From: Hippophae tibetana
Lineage: Eukaryota; Streptophyta; Magnoliopsida; Rosales; Elaeagnaceae
Reading direction: 5' to 3'
DNA: 64,000 nt
Assembly: GCA_037013495.1 (NCBI GenBank)
Contig: CM072801.1
Coordinates: forward strand, 85,979,816 to 86,043,815
Position 1 is the first letter of the stretch, and every line of letters starts with the position of its first letter. Below are positions 50,130 through 63,600 of the stretch, in pieces. A program made the position numbers and the translations under genes. Below the pieces are notes generated by a model. It saw only the letters and a program-made list of their open reading frames with translations, was not told the DNA's origin and made no database searches.

Positions 50130-52751
50130 TTGCTGAAAATAGTGTATCTATCTTCAATTATCTATTTTTTGAATTTTAGATTTAAAAAAATTAGTCCTTT
50201 GATGGTTTTCTTCTTTCTTAAGTCACAAATTCCAAAAAAAGAAAGAAATTGTGTCCTTAAAGACTTGTCTTTTATTCCCATTTTGTTTACATTGTTTTCC
50301 ACTTTGTATTTCATATCTTAGTTTTCTTTAAAATCTCGTTATCTTTTACTTTTCTTTGTTTTATGTGTTCAACCTTCTTTCTTCTTGAGAAAAACTAGAG
50401 AGCTAATACAGTTCACAGTGTGAAACAAAAAGAAGGTGTTAATTGGGGTTGTAACGTAAAATTGTTATAACTTTTAATTTGTGCATCGTAATGACTACTA
50501 TAATATATGAAATATGAAGCTCGTTTCGATGCCTAAAAACGCATCGTAGCAATAGTATATTTCCTCGGTTTTTGTCAACCCAAATTTCATGGTTCATACA
50601 ACCTAATGATGTCTTAAAATTTGGTCGCACCTTATTTCGTTGTAATCTGTTCTTGCACTTTAGGATTCCATTTTGTTCATCTTAGCAATATTCTTAGTAA
50701 TTCAATCTTTGTTATTCCTTTCAGTTCCAGGGTTGTTAGATTTTTCGCAAAATGGATTCACCTCGGTTGGAATCATAGCCTTGTTTGCTGAAAAAAGTGT
50801 ATATATCTTCAATTATCTATTTTTTGAATTTTAGATTTAAAAAAATTAGTCCTTTGATGGTTTTCTCCTTTCTGAAGTCACAAATTCCAAAAAAAGAAAG
50901 AAATTGTGTCCTTAAAGACTTGTCTTTTATTATCATTCTGTTGACATTGTTTTCCACTTTGTATTTCATATCTTAGTTTTCTTTGAAATCTCGGTATCTT
51001 TTACTTTTCTTTGTTTTATGTGTTCAACCTTCTTTATTCTTGAGAAAAACCAAAGAGCTAATACAGTTCACAGTGTAAAAACAAAAGGAAGGTGTTAATT
51101 GGGGTTGTAACGTAAAATTTTTATAACTTTTAATTTGTGTATAATAATGACTACTATAATATATCAAATATGAAGTTCGTTTCGTAACCTGAAAACGCAC
51201 CGTAGCAATAGTATATTTCCTTGGTTTTTGTCAACCCAAATTTCATGGTTCATACAACCTAATGATGTCTTAAAATTTGGTCGCACCTTATTTCGTTGTA
51301 ATCTGTTCTTGCACTTTAGGATTCCATTTGGTTCATCTTAGCCATATTCTTAGTAATTCAATCTTTGTTATTCCCTTCATTTCCAGGGTTGTAAGATTTT
51401 TCGCAAAATGGATTCACATCGGTTGGATTCATAGCCTTGTTTGCTGAAAATAGTGTATCTATCTTCAATTATCTATTTTTTGAATTTTAGATTTAAAAAA
51501 ATTAGTCCTTTGATGGTTTTCTTCTTTCTTAAGTCACAAATTCCAAAAAAAGAAAGAAATTGTGTCCTTAAAGACTTGTCTTTTATTCCCATTTTGTTTA
51601 CATTGTTTTCCACTTTGTATTTCAAATCTTAGTTTTCTTTAAAATCTCGTTATCTTTTACTTTTCTTTGTTTTATGTGTTCAACCTTCTTTCTTCTTGAG
51701 AAAAACTAGAGAGCTAATACAGTTCACAGTGTGAAACAAAAAGAAGGTGTTAATTGGGGTTGTAACGTAAAATTGTTATAACTTTTAATTTGTGCATCGT
51801 AATGACTACTATAATATATGAAATATGAAGCTCGTTTCGATGCCTAAAAACGCATTGTAGCAATAGTATATTTCCTCGGTTTTTGTCAACCCAAATTTCA
51901 TGGTTCATACAACCTAATGATGTCTTAAAATTTGGTCGCACCTTATTTCGTTGTAATCTGTTCTTGCACTTTAGGATTCCATTTTGTTCATCTTAGCAAT
52001 ATTCTTAGTAATTCAATCTTTGTTATTCCTTTCAGTTCCAGGGTAGTTAGATTTTTCGCAAAATGGATTCACCTCGGTTGGAATCATAGCCTTGTTTGCT
52101 GAAAAAAGTGTATATATCTTCAATTATCTATTTTTTGAATTTTAGATTTAAAAAAATTAGTCCTTTGATGGTTTTCTCCTTTCTGAAGTCACAAATTCCA
52201 AAAAAAGAAAGAAATTGTGTCCTTAAAGACTTGTCTTTTATTATCATTCTGTTGACATTGTTTTCCACTTTGTATTTCATATCTTAGTTTTCTTTGAAAT
52301 CTCGGTATCTTTTACTTTTCTTTGTTTTATGTGTTCAACCTTCTTTCTTCTTGAGAAAAACCAAAGAGCTAATACAGTTCACAGTGTAAAAACAAAAGGA
52401 AGGTGTTAATTGGGGTTGTAACATAAAATTGTTATAACTTTTAATTTGTGTATAATAATGACTACTATAATATATCAAATTTGAAGCTCGTTTCGTAACC
52501 TGAAAACGCACCGTAGCAATAGTATATTTCCTTGGTTTTTGTCAACCCAAATTTCATGGTTCATACAACCTAATGATGTCTTAAAATTTGGTCGCACCTT
52601 ATTTCGTTGTAATCTGTTCTTGCACTTTAGGATTCCATTTGGTTCATCTTAGCCATATTCTTAGTAATTCAATCTTTGTTATTCCCTTCATTTCCAGGGT
52701 TGTAAGATTTTTCGCAAAATGGATTCACATCGGTTGGATTCATAGCCTTGT
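50130..52751. repeat. Class I / class II dimers, relatives of 26529-29150
   Basis: Units 50130+50785 and 51441+52096 repeat the alternation of an alpha class I unit with a beta class II unit. Unit 50785 shares gaagttcg with 27184, and 52096 shares taacataaaattg with 28495. This segment and 26529-29150 are therefore copies about 23.6 kb apart. The pair 51441+52096 is repeated at 52752+53407 (1311 bp), with aaatttgaagc in both class II members. Confidence 0.88.
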
Positions 52752-55700
52752 TTGCTGAAAATAGTGTATCTATCTTCAATTATCTATTTTTTGAATTTTA
52801 GATTTAAAAAAATTAGTCCTTTGATGGTTTTCTTCTTTCTTAAGTCACAAATTCCAAAAAAAGAAAGAAATTGTGTCCTTAAAGACTTGTCTTTTATTCC
52901 CATTTTGTTTACATTGTTTTCCACTTTGTATTTCAAATCTTAGTTTTCTTTAAAATCTCGTTATCTTTTACTTTTCTTTGTTTTATGTGTTCAACCTTCT
53001 TTCTTCTTGAGAAAAACTAGAGAGCTAATACAGTTCACAGTGTGAAACAAAAAGAAGGTGTTAATTGGGGTTGTAACGTAAAATTGTTATAACTTTTAAT
53101 TTGTGCATCGTAATGACTACTATAATATATGAAATATGAAGCTCGTTTCGATGCCTAAAAACGCATTGTAGCAATAGTATATTTCCTCGGTTTTTGTCAA
53201 CCCAAATTTCATGGTTCATACAACCTAATGATGTCTTAAAATTTGGTCGCACCTTATTTCGTTGTAATCTGTTCTTGCACTTTAGGATTCCATTTTGTTC
53301 ATCTTAGCAATATTCTTAGTAATTCAATCTTTGTTATTCCTTTCAGTTCCAGGGTAGTTAGATTTTTCGCAAAATGGATTCACCTCGGTTGGAATCATAG
53401 CCTTGTTTGCTGAAAAAAGTGTATATATCTTCAATTATCTATTTTTTGAATTTTAGATTTAAAAAAATTAGTCCTTTGATGGTTTTCTCCTTTCTGAAGT
53501 CACAAATTCCAAAAAAAGAAAGAAATTGTGTCCTTAAAGACTTGTCTTTTATTATCATTCTGTTGACATTGTTTTCCACTTTGTATTTCATATCTTAGTT
53601 TTCTTTGAAATCTCGGTATCTTTTACTTTTCTTTGTTTTATGTGTTCAACCTTCTTTCTTCTTGAGAAAAACCAAAGAGCTAATACAGTTCACAGTGTAA
53701 AAACAAAAGGAAGGTGTTAATTGGGGTTGTAACATAAAATTGTTATAACTTTTAATTTGTGTATAATAATGACTACTATAATATATCAAATTTGAAGCTC
53801 GTTTCGTAACCTGAAAACGCACCGTAGCAATAGTATATTTCCTTGGTTTTTGTCAACCCAAATTTCATGGTTCATACAACCTAATGATGTCTTAAAATTT
53901 GGTCGCACCTTATTTCGTTGTAATCTGTTCTTGCACTTTAGGATTCCATTTTGTTCATCTTAGCCATATTCTTAGTAATTCAATCTTTGTTATTCCTTTC
54001 AGTTCCAGGGTTGTTAGATTTTTCGCAAAATGGATTCACCTCGGTTGGAATCATAGCCTTGTTTGCTGAAAAAAGTGTATATATCTTCAATTATCTATTT
54101 TTTGAATTTTAGATTTAAAAAAATTAGTCCTTTGATGGTTTTCTCCTTTCTAAAGTCACAAATTCCAAAAAAAGAAAGAAATTGTGTCCTTAAAGACTTG
54201 TCTTTTATTATCATTCTGTTGACATTGTTTTCCACTTTGTATTTCATATCTTAGTTTTCTTTGAAATCTCGTTATCTTTTACTTTTCTTTGTTTTATGTG
54301 TTCAACCTTCTTTCTTCTTGAGAAAAACCAAAGAGCTAATACAGTTCACAGTGTAAAAACAAAAGGAAGGTGTTAATTGGGATTGTAACGTAAAATTTTT
54401 ATAACTTTTAATTTGTGTATAATAATGACTACTATAATATATCAAATATGAAGCTCGTTTCGTAACCTGAAAACGCACCGTAGCAATAGTATATTTCCTT
54501 GGTTTTTGTCAACCCAAATTTCATGGTTCATACAACCTAATGATGTCTTAAAATTTGGTCGCACCTTATTTCGTTGTAATCTGTTCTTGCACTTTAGGAT
54601 TCCATTTTGTTCATCTTAGCCATATTCTTAGTAATTCAATCTTTGTTATTCCCTTCATTTCCAGGGTTGTAAGATTTTTCGCAAAATGGATTCACATCGA
54701 TTGGATTCATAGCCTTGTTTGCTGAAAATAGTGTATCTATCTTCAATTATCTATTTTTTGAATTTTAGATTTAAAAAAATTAGTCCTTTGATGGTTTTCT
54801 TCTTTCTTAAGTCACAAATTCCAAAAAAAGAAAGAAATTGTGTCCTTAAAGACTTGTCTTTTATTCCCATTTTGTTTACATTGTTTTCCACTTTGTATTT
54901 CATATCTTAGTTTTCTTTAAAATCTCGTTATCTTTTACTTTTCTTTGTTTTATGTGTTCAACCTTCTTTCTTCTTGAGAAAAACTAGAGAGCTAATACAG
55001 TTCACAGTGTAAAAACAAAAGGAAGGTGTTAATTGGGGTTGTAACGTAAAATTGTTATAACTTTTAATTTGTGTATAATAATGACTACTATAATATATCA
55101 AATTTGAAGCTCGTTTCGATGGCTAAAAACGCACCTTAGCAATAGTATATTTCCTCGGTTTTTGTCAACCCAAATTTAATGGTTCATACAGCCTAATGAT
55201 GTCTTAAAATTTCGTCGCACCTTATTTCGTTGTAATCTGTTCTTGCACTTTAGGATTCCATTTGGTTCATCTTAGCCATATTCTTAGTAATTCAATCTTT
55301 GTTATTCCCTTCATTTCCAGGGTTGTAAGATTTTTCGCAAAATGGATTCACATCGGTTGGATTCATAGCCTTGTTTGCTGAAAATAGTGTATCTATCTTC
55401 AATTATCTATTTTTTGAATTTTAGATTTAAAAAAATTAGTCCTTTGATGGTTTTCTTCTTTCTTAAGTCACAAATTCCAAAAAAAGAAAGAAATTGTGTC
55501 CTTAAAGACTTGTCTTTTATTCCCATTTTGTTTACATTGTTTTCCACTTTGTATTTCAAATCTTAGTTTTCTTTAAAATCTCGTTATCTTTTACTTTTCT
55601 TTGTTTTATGTGTTCAACCTTCTTTCTTCTTGAGAAAAACTAGAGAGCTAATACAGTTCACAGTGTGAAACAAAAAGAAGGTGTTAATTGGGGTTGTAAC

Positions 55701-58700
55701 GTAAAATTGTTATAACTTTTAATTTGTGCATCGTAATGACTACTATAATATATGAAATATGAAGCTCGTTTCGATGCCTAAAAACGCATTGTAGCAATAG
55801 TATATTTCCTCGGTTTTTGTCAACCCAAATTTCATGGTTCATACAACCTAATGATGTCTTAAAATTTGGTCGCACCTTATTTCGTTGTAATCTGTTCTTG
55901 CACTTTAGGATTCCATTTTGTTCATCTTAGCAATATTCTTAGTAATTCAATCTTTGTTATTCCTTTCAGTTCCAGGGTAGTTAGATTTTTCGCAAAATGG
56001 ATTCACCTCGGTTGGAATCATAGCCTTGTTTGCTGAAAAAAGTGTATATATCTTCAATTATCTATTTTTTGAATTTTAGATTTAAAAAAATTAGTCCTTT
56101 GATGGTTTTCTCCTTTCTGAAGTCACAAATTCCAAAAAAAGAAAGAAATTGTGTCCTTAAAGACTTGTCTTTTATTATCATTCTGTTGACATTGTTTTCC
56201 ACTTTGTATTTCATATCTTAGTTTTCTTTGAAATCTCGGTATCTTTTACTTTTCTTTGTTTTATGTGTTCAACCTTCTTTCTTCTTGAGAAAAACCAAAG
56301 AGCTAATACAGTTCACAGTGTAAAAACAAAAGGAAGGTGTTAATTGGGGTTGTAACATAAAATTGTTATAACTTTTAATTTGTGTATAATAATGACTACT
56401 ATAATATATCAAATTTGAAGCTCGTTTCGTAACCTGAAAACGCACCGTAGCAATAGTATATTTCCTTGGTTTTTGTCAACCCAAATTTCATGGTTCATAC
56501 AACCTAATGATGTCTTAAAATTTGGTCGCACCTTATTTCGTTGTAATCTGTTCTTGCACTTTAGGATTCCATTTTGTTCATCTTAGCCATATTCTTAGTA
56601 ATTCAATCTTTGTTATTCCTTTCAGTTCCAGGGTTGTTAGATTTTTCGCAAAATGGATTCACCTCGGTTGGAATCATAGCCTTGTTTGCTGAAAAAAGTG
56701 TATATATCTTCAATTATCTATTTTTTGAATTTTAGATTTAAAAGTATTAGTCCTTTGATGGTTTTCTCCTTTCTAAAGTCACAAATTCCAAAAAAAGAAA
56801 GAAATTGTGTCCTTAAAGACTTGTCTTTTATTATCATTCTGTTGACATTGTTTTCCACTTTGTATTTCATATCTTAGTTTTCTTTGAAATCTCGTTATCT
56901 TTTACTTTTCTTTGTTTTATGTGTTCAACCTTCTTTCTTCTTGAGAAAAACCAAAGAGCTAATACAGTTCACAGTGTAAAAACAAAAGGAAGGTGTTAAT
57001 TGGGATTGTAACGTAAAATTTTTATAACTTTTAATTTGTGTATAATAATGACTACTATAATATATCAAATATGAAGCTCGTTTCGTAACCTGAAAACGCA
57101 CCGTAGCAATAGTATATTTCCTTGGTTTTTGTCAACCCAAATTTCATGGTTCATACAACCTAATGATGTCTTAAAATTTGGTCGCACCTTATTTCGTTGT
57201 AATCTGTTCTTGCACTTTAGGATTCCATTTTGTTCATCTTAGCCATATTCTTAGTAATTCAATCTTTGTTATTCCCTTCATTTCCAGGGTTGTAAGATTT
57301 TTCGCAAAATGGATTCACATCGATTGGATTCATAGCCTTGTTTGCTGAAAATAGTGTATCTATCTTCAATTATCTATTTTTTGAATTTTAGATTTAAAAA
57401 AATTAGTCCTTTGATGGTTTTCTTCTTTCTTAAGTCACAAATTCCAAAAAAAGAAAGAAATTGTGTCCTTAAAGACTTGTCTTTTATTCCCATTTTGTTT
57501 ACATTGTTTTCCACTTTGTATTTCATATCTTAGTTTTCTTTAAAATCTCGTTATCTTTTACTTTTCTTTGTTTTATGTGTTCAACCTTCTTTCTTCTTGA
57601 GAAAAACTAGAGAGCTAATACAGTTCACAGTGTAAAAACAAAAGGAAGGTGTTAATTGGGGTTGTAACGTAAAATTGTTATAACTTTTAATTTGTGTATA
57701 ATAATGACTACTATAATATATCAAATTTGAAGCTCGTTTCGATGGCTAAAAACGCACCTTAGCAATAGTATATTTCCTCGGTTTTTGTCAACCCAAATTT
57801 AATGGTTCATACAGCCTAATGATGTCTTAAAATTTCGTCGCACCTTATTTCGTTGTAATCTGTTCTTGCACTTTAGGATTCCATTTGGTTCATCTTAGCC
57901 ATATTCTTAGTAATTCAATCTTTGTTATTCCCTTCATTTCCAGGGTTGTAAGATTTTTCGCAAAATGGATTCACATCGGTTGGATTCATAGCCTTGTTTG
58001 CTGAAAATAGTGTATCTATCTTCAATTATCTATTTTTTGAATTTTAGATTTAAAAAAATTAGTCCTTTGATGGTTTTCTTCTTTCTTAAGTCACAAATTC
58101 CAAAAAAAGAAAGAAATTGTGTCCTTAAAGACTTGTCTTTTATTCCCATTTTGTTTACATTGTTTTCCACTTTTAATTTCAAATCTTAGTTTTCTTTAAA
58201 ATCTCGTTATCTTTTACTTTTCTTTGTTTTATGTGTTCAACCTTCTTTCTTCTTGAGAAAAACTAGAGAGCTAATACAGTTCACAGTGTGAAACAAAAAG
58301 AAGGTGTTAATTGGGGTTGTAACGTAAAATTGTTATAACTTTTAATTTGTGCATCGTAATGACTACTATAATATATGAAATATGAAGCTCGTTTCGATGC
58401 CTAAAAACGCATTGTAGCAATAGTATATTTCCTCGGTTTTTGTCAACCCAAATTTCATGGTTCATACAACCTAATGATGTCTTAAAATTTGGTCGCACCT
58501 TATTTCGTTGTAATCTGTTCTTGCACTTTAGGATTCCATTTTGTTCATCTTAGCAATATTCTTAGTAATTCAATCTTTGTTATTCCTTTCAGTTCCAGGG
58601 TAGTTAGATTTTTCGCAAAATGGATTCACCTCGGTTGGAATCATAGCCTTGTTTGCTGAAAAAAGTGTATATATCTTCAATTATCTATTTTTTGAATTTT

Positions 58701-60620
58701 AGATTTAAAAAAATTAGTCCTTTGATGGTTTTCTCCTTTCTGAAGTCACAAATTCCAAAAAAAGAAAGAAATTGTGTCCTTAAAGACTTGTCTTTTATTA
58801 TCATTCTGTTGACATTGTTTTCCACTTTGTATTTCATATCTTAGTTTTCTTTGAAATCTCGGTATCTTTTACTTTTCTTTGTTTTATGTGTTCAACCTTC
58901 TTTCTTCTTGAGAAAAACCAAAGAGCTAATACAGTTCACAGTGTAAAAACAAAAGGAAGGTGTTAATTGGGGTTGTAACATAAAATTGTTATAACTTTTA
59001 ATTTGTGTATAATAATGACTACTATAATATATCAAATTTGAAGCTCGTTTCGTAACCTGAAAACGCACCGTAGCAATAGTATATTTCCTTGGTTTTTGTC
59101 AACCCAAATTTCATGGTTCATACAACCTAATGATGTCTTAAAATTTGGTCGCACCTTATTTCGTTGTAATCTGTTCTTGCACTTTAGGATTCCATTTTGT
59201 TCATCTTAGCCATATTCTTAGTAATTCAATCTTTGTTATTCCTTTCAGTTCCAGGGTTGTTAGATTTTTCGCAAAATGGATTCACCTCGGTTGGAATCAT
59301 AGCCTTGTTTGCTGAAAAAAGTGTATATATCTTCAATTATCTATTTTTTGAATTTTAGATTTAAAAAAATTAGTCCTTTGATGGTTTTCTCCTTTCTAAA
59401 GTCACAAATTCCAAAAAAAGAAAGAAATTGTGTCCTTAAAGACTTGTCTTTTATTATCATTCTGTTGACATTGTTTTCCACTTTGTATTTCATATCTTAG
59501 TTTTCTTTGAAATCTCGTTATCTTTTACTTTTCTTTGTTTTATGTGTTCAACCTTCTTTCTTCTTGAGAAAAACCAAAGAGCTAATACAGTTCACAGTGT
59601 AAAAACAAAAGGAAGGTGTTAATTGGGATTGTAACGTAAAATTTTTATAACTTTTAATTTGTGTATAATAATGACTACTATAATATATCAAATATGAAGC
59701 TCGTTTCGTAACCTGAAAACGCACCGTAGCAATAGTATATTTCCTTGGTTTTTGTCAACCCAAATTTCATGGTTCATACAACCTAATGATGTCTTAAAAT
59801 TTGGTCGCACCTTATTTCGTTGTAATCTGTTCTTGCACTTTAGGATTCCATTTTGTTCATCTTAGCCATATTCTTAGTAATTCAATCTTTGTTATTCCCT
59901 TCATTTCCAGGGTTGTAAGATTTTTCGCAAAATGGATTCACATCGATTGGATTCATAGCCTTGTTTGCTGAAAATAGTGTATCTATCTTCAATTATCTAT
60001 TTTTTGAATTTTAGATTTAAAAAAATTAGTCCTTTGATGGTTTTCTTCTTTCTTAAGTCACAAATTCCAAAAAAAGAAAGAAATTGTGTCCTTAAAGACT
60101 TGTCTTTTATTCCCATTTTGTTTACATTGTTTTCCACTTTGTATTTCATATCTTAGTTTTCTTTAAAATCTCGTTATCTTTTACTTTTCTTTGTTTTATG
60201 TGTTCAACCTTCTTTCTTCTTGAGAAAAACTAGAGAGCTAATACAGTTCACAGTGTAAAAACAAAAAGAAGGTGTTAATTATGGTTATAACGTAAAATTG
60301 TTATAAGTTTTAATTTGTGCATCGTAATGACTACTATAATATATGAAATATGAAGCTCGTTTCGATGCCTAAAAACGCACCGTAGCAATAGTATATTTCC
60401 TCGGTTTTTGTCAACCCAAATTTCATGGTTCATACAACCTAATGATGTCTTAAAATTTGGTCGCACCTTATTTCGTTGTAATCTGTTCTTGCACTTTAGG
60501 ATTCCATTTTGTTTATCTTAGCAATATTCTTAGTAATTCGATCTTTCTTATTCCTTTCAGTTCCAGGGTTGTTAGATTTTTCGCAAAATGGATTCACCTC
60601 GGTTGGAATCATAGCCTTGT
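52752..60620. repeat. 2623-bp tetramer HOR, three copies
   Basis: Copies start at 52752, 55375 and 57998, each exactly 2623 bp from the next. Order: alpha class I with ttcaaat and cgcattg; class II with taacataa and aaatttgaagc; class II with ctaaagtc, gaaatctcgttatc and ttgggattg; class I. In the third copy the last unit (59965) changes mid-way to the ttatggttataac/ttataagttt type that begins the next HOR. Private changes: aaaagtatt (56741) and cttttaatttc (58171). Confidence 0.93.
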
Positions 60621-63600
60621 TTGCTGAAAAAAGTGTATATATCTTCAATTATCTATTTTTTGAATTTTAGATTTAAAAAAATTAGTCCTTTGATGGTTTT
60701 CTCCTTTCTGAAGTCACAAATTCCAAAAAAAGAAAGAAATTGTGTCCTTAAAGACTTGTCTTTTATTATCATTCTGTTGACATTGTTTTCCACTTTGTAT
60801 TTCATATCTTAGTTTTCTTTGAAATCTCGGTATCTTTTACTTTTCTTTGTTTTATGTGTTCAACCTTCTTTCTTCTTGAGAAAAACCAAAGAGCTAATAC
60901 TGTTCACAGTGTAAAAACAAAAGGAAGGTGTTAATTGGGGTTGTAACGTAAAATTGTTATAACTTTTAATTTGTGTATAATAATGACTACTATAATATAT
61001 CAAATATGAAGCTCGTTTCGTAACCTGAAAACGCACCGTAGCAATAGTATATTTCCTTGGTTTTTGTCAACCCAAATTTCATGGTTCATACAACCTAATG
61101 ATGTCTTAAAATTTGGTCGCACCTTATTTCGTTGTAATCTGTTCTTGCACTTTAGGATTCCATTTTGTTCATCTTAGCCATATTCTTAGTAATTCAATCT
61201 TTGTTATTCCCTTCATTTCCAGGGTTGTAAGATTTTTCGCAAAATGGATTCACATCGATTGGATTCATAGCCTTGTTTGCTGAAAATAGTGTATCTATCT
61301 TCAATTATCTATTTTTTGAATTTTAGATTTAAAAAAATTAGTCCTTTGATGGTTTTCTTCTTTCTTAAGTCACAAATTCCAAAAAAAGAAAGAAATTGTG
61401 TCCTTAAAGACTTGTCTTTTTTTCCCATTTTGTTTACATTGTTTTCCACTTTGTATTTCATATCTTAGTTTTCTTTAAAATCTCGTTATCTTTTACTTTT
61501 CTTTGTTTTATGTGTTCAACCTTCTTTCTTCTTGAGAAAAACTAGAGAGCTAATACAGTTCACAGTGTAAAAACAAAAAGAAGGTGTTAATTATGGTTAT
61601 AACGTAAAATTGTTATAAGTTTTAATTTGTGCATCGTAATGACTACTATAATATATGAAATATGAAGCTCGTTTCGATGCCTAAAAACGCACCGTAGCAA
61701 TAGTATATTTCCTCGGTTTTTGTCAACCCAAATTTCATGGTTCATACAACCTAATGATGTCTTAAAATTTGGTCGCACCTTATTTCGTTGTAATCTGTTC
61801 TTGCACTTTAGGATTCCATTTTGTTCATCTTAGCAATATTCTTAGTAATTCAATCTTTGTTATTCCTTTCAGTTCCAGGGTTGTTAGATTTTTCGCAAAA
61901 TGGATTCACCTCGGTTGGAATCATAGCCTTGTTTGCTGAAAAAAGTGTATATATCTTCAATTATCTATTTTTTGAATTTTAGATTTAAAAAAATTAGTCC
62001 TTTGATGGTTTTCTCCTTTCTGAAGTCACAAATTCCAAAAAAAGAAAGAAATTGTGTCCTTAAAGACTTGTCTTTTATTATCATTCTGTTGACATTGTTT
62101 TCCACTTTGTATTTCATATCTTAGTTTTCTTTGAAATCTCGGTATCTTTTACTTTTCTTTCTTTTATGTGTTCAACCTTCTTTCTTCTTGAGAAAAACCA
62201 AAGAGCTAATACTGTTCACAGTGTAAAAACAAAAGGAAGGTGTTAATTGGGGTTGTAACGTAAAATTGTTATAACTTTTAATTTGTGTATAATAATGACT
62301 ACTATAATATATCAAATATGAAGCTCGTTTCGTAACCTGAAAACGCACCGTAGCAATAGTATATTTCCTTGGTTTTTGTCAACCCAAATTTCATGGTTCA
62401 TACAACCTAATGATGTCTTAAAATTTGGTCGCACCTTATTTCGTTGTAATCTGTTCTTGCACTTTAGGATTCCATTTTGTTCATCTTAGCCATATTCTTA
62501 GTAATTCATTCTTTGTTATTCCCTTCATTTCCAGGGTTGTAAGATTTTTCGCAAAATGGATTCACATCGATTGGATTCATAGCCTTGTTTGCTGAAAATA
62601 GTGTATCTATCTTCAATTATCTATTTTTTGAATTTTAGATTTAAAAAAATTAGTCCTTTGATGGTTTTCTTCTTTCTTAAGTCACAAATTCCAAAAAAAG
62701 AAAGAAATTGTGTCCTTAAAGACTTGTCTTTTTTTCCCATTTTGTTTACATTGTTTTCCACTTTGTATTTCATATCTTAGTTTTCTTTAAAATCTCGTTA
62801 TCTTTTACTTTTCTTTGTTTTATGTGTTCAACCTTCTTTCTTCTTGAGAAAAACTAGAGAGCTAATACAGTTCACAGTGTAAAAACAAAAAGAAGGTGTT
62901 AATTATGGTTATAACGTAAAATTGTTATAAGTTTTAATTTGTGCATCGTAATGACTACTATAATATATGAAATATGAAGCTCGTTTCGATGCCTAAAAAC
63001 GCACCGTAGCAATAGTATATTTCCTCGGTTTTTGTCAACCCAAATTTCATGGTTCATACAACCTAATGATGTCTTAAAATTTGGTCGCACCTTATTTCGT
63101 TGTAATCTGTTCTTGCACTTTAGGATTCCATTTTGTTCATCTTAGCAATATTCTTAGTAATTCGATCTTTCTTATTCCTTTCAGTTCCAGGGTTGTAAGA
63201 TTTTTCGCAAAATGGATTCACGTCGGTTGGAATCATAGCCTTGTTTGCTGAAAAAAGTGTATATATCTTCAATTATCTATTTTTTGAATTTTAGATTTAA
63301 AAAAATTAGTCCTTTGATGGTTTTCTCCTTTCTGAAGTCAGAAATTCCAAAAAAAGAAAGAAATTGTGTCCTTAAAGACTTGTCTTTTATTATCATTCTG
63401 TTGACATTGTTTTCCACTTTGTATTTCATATCTTAGTTTTCTTTAAAATCTCGGTATCTTTTACTTTTCTTTCTTTTATGTGTTCAACCTTCTTTCTTCT
63501 TGAGAAAAACAAAAGAGCTAATACAGTTCACAGTGTAAAAACAAAAGGAAGGTGTTAATTGGGGTTGTAACGTAAAATTTTTATAACTTTTAATTTGTGT

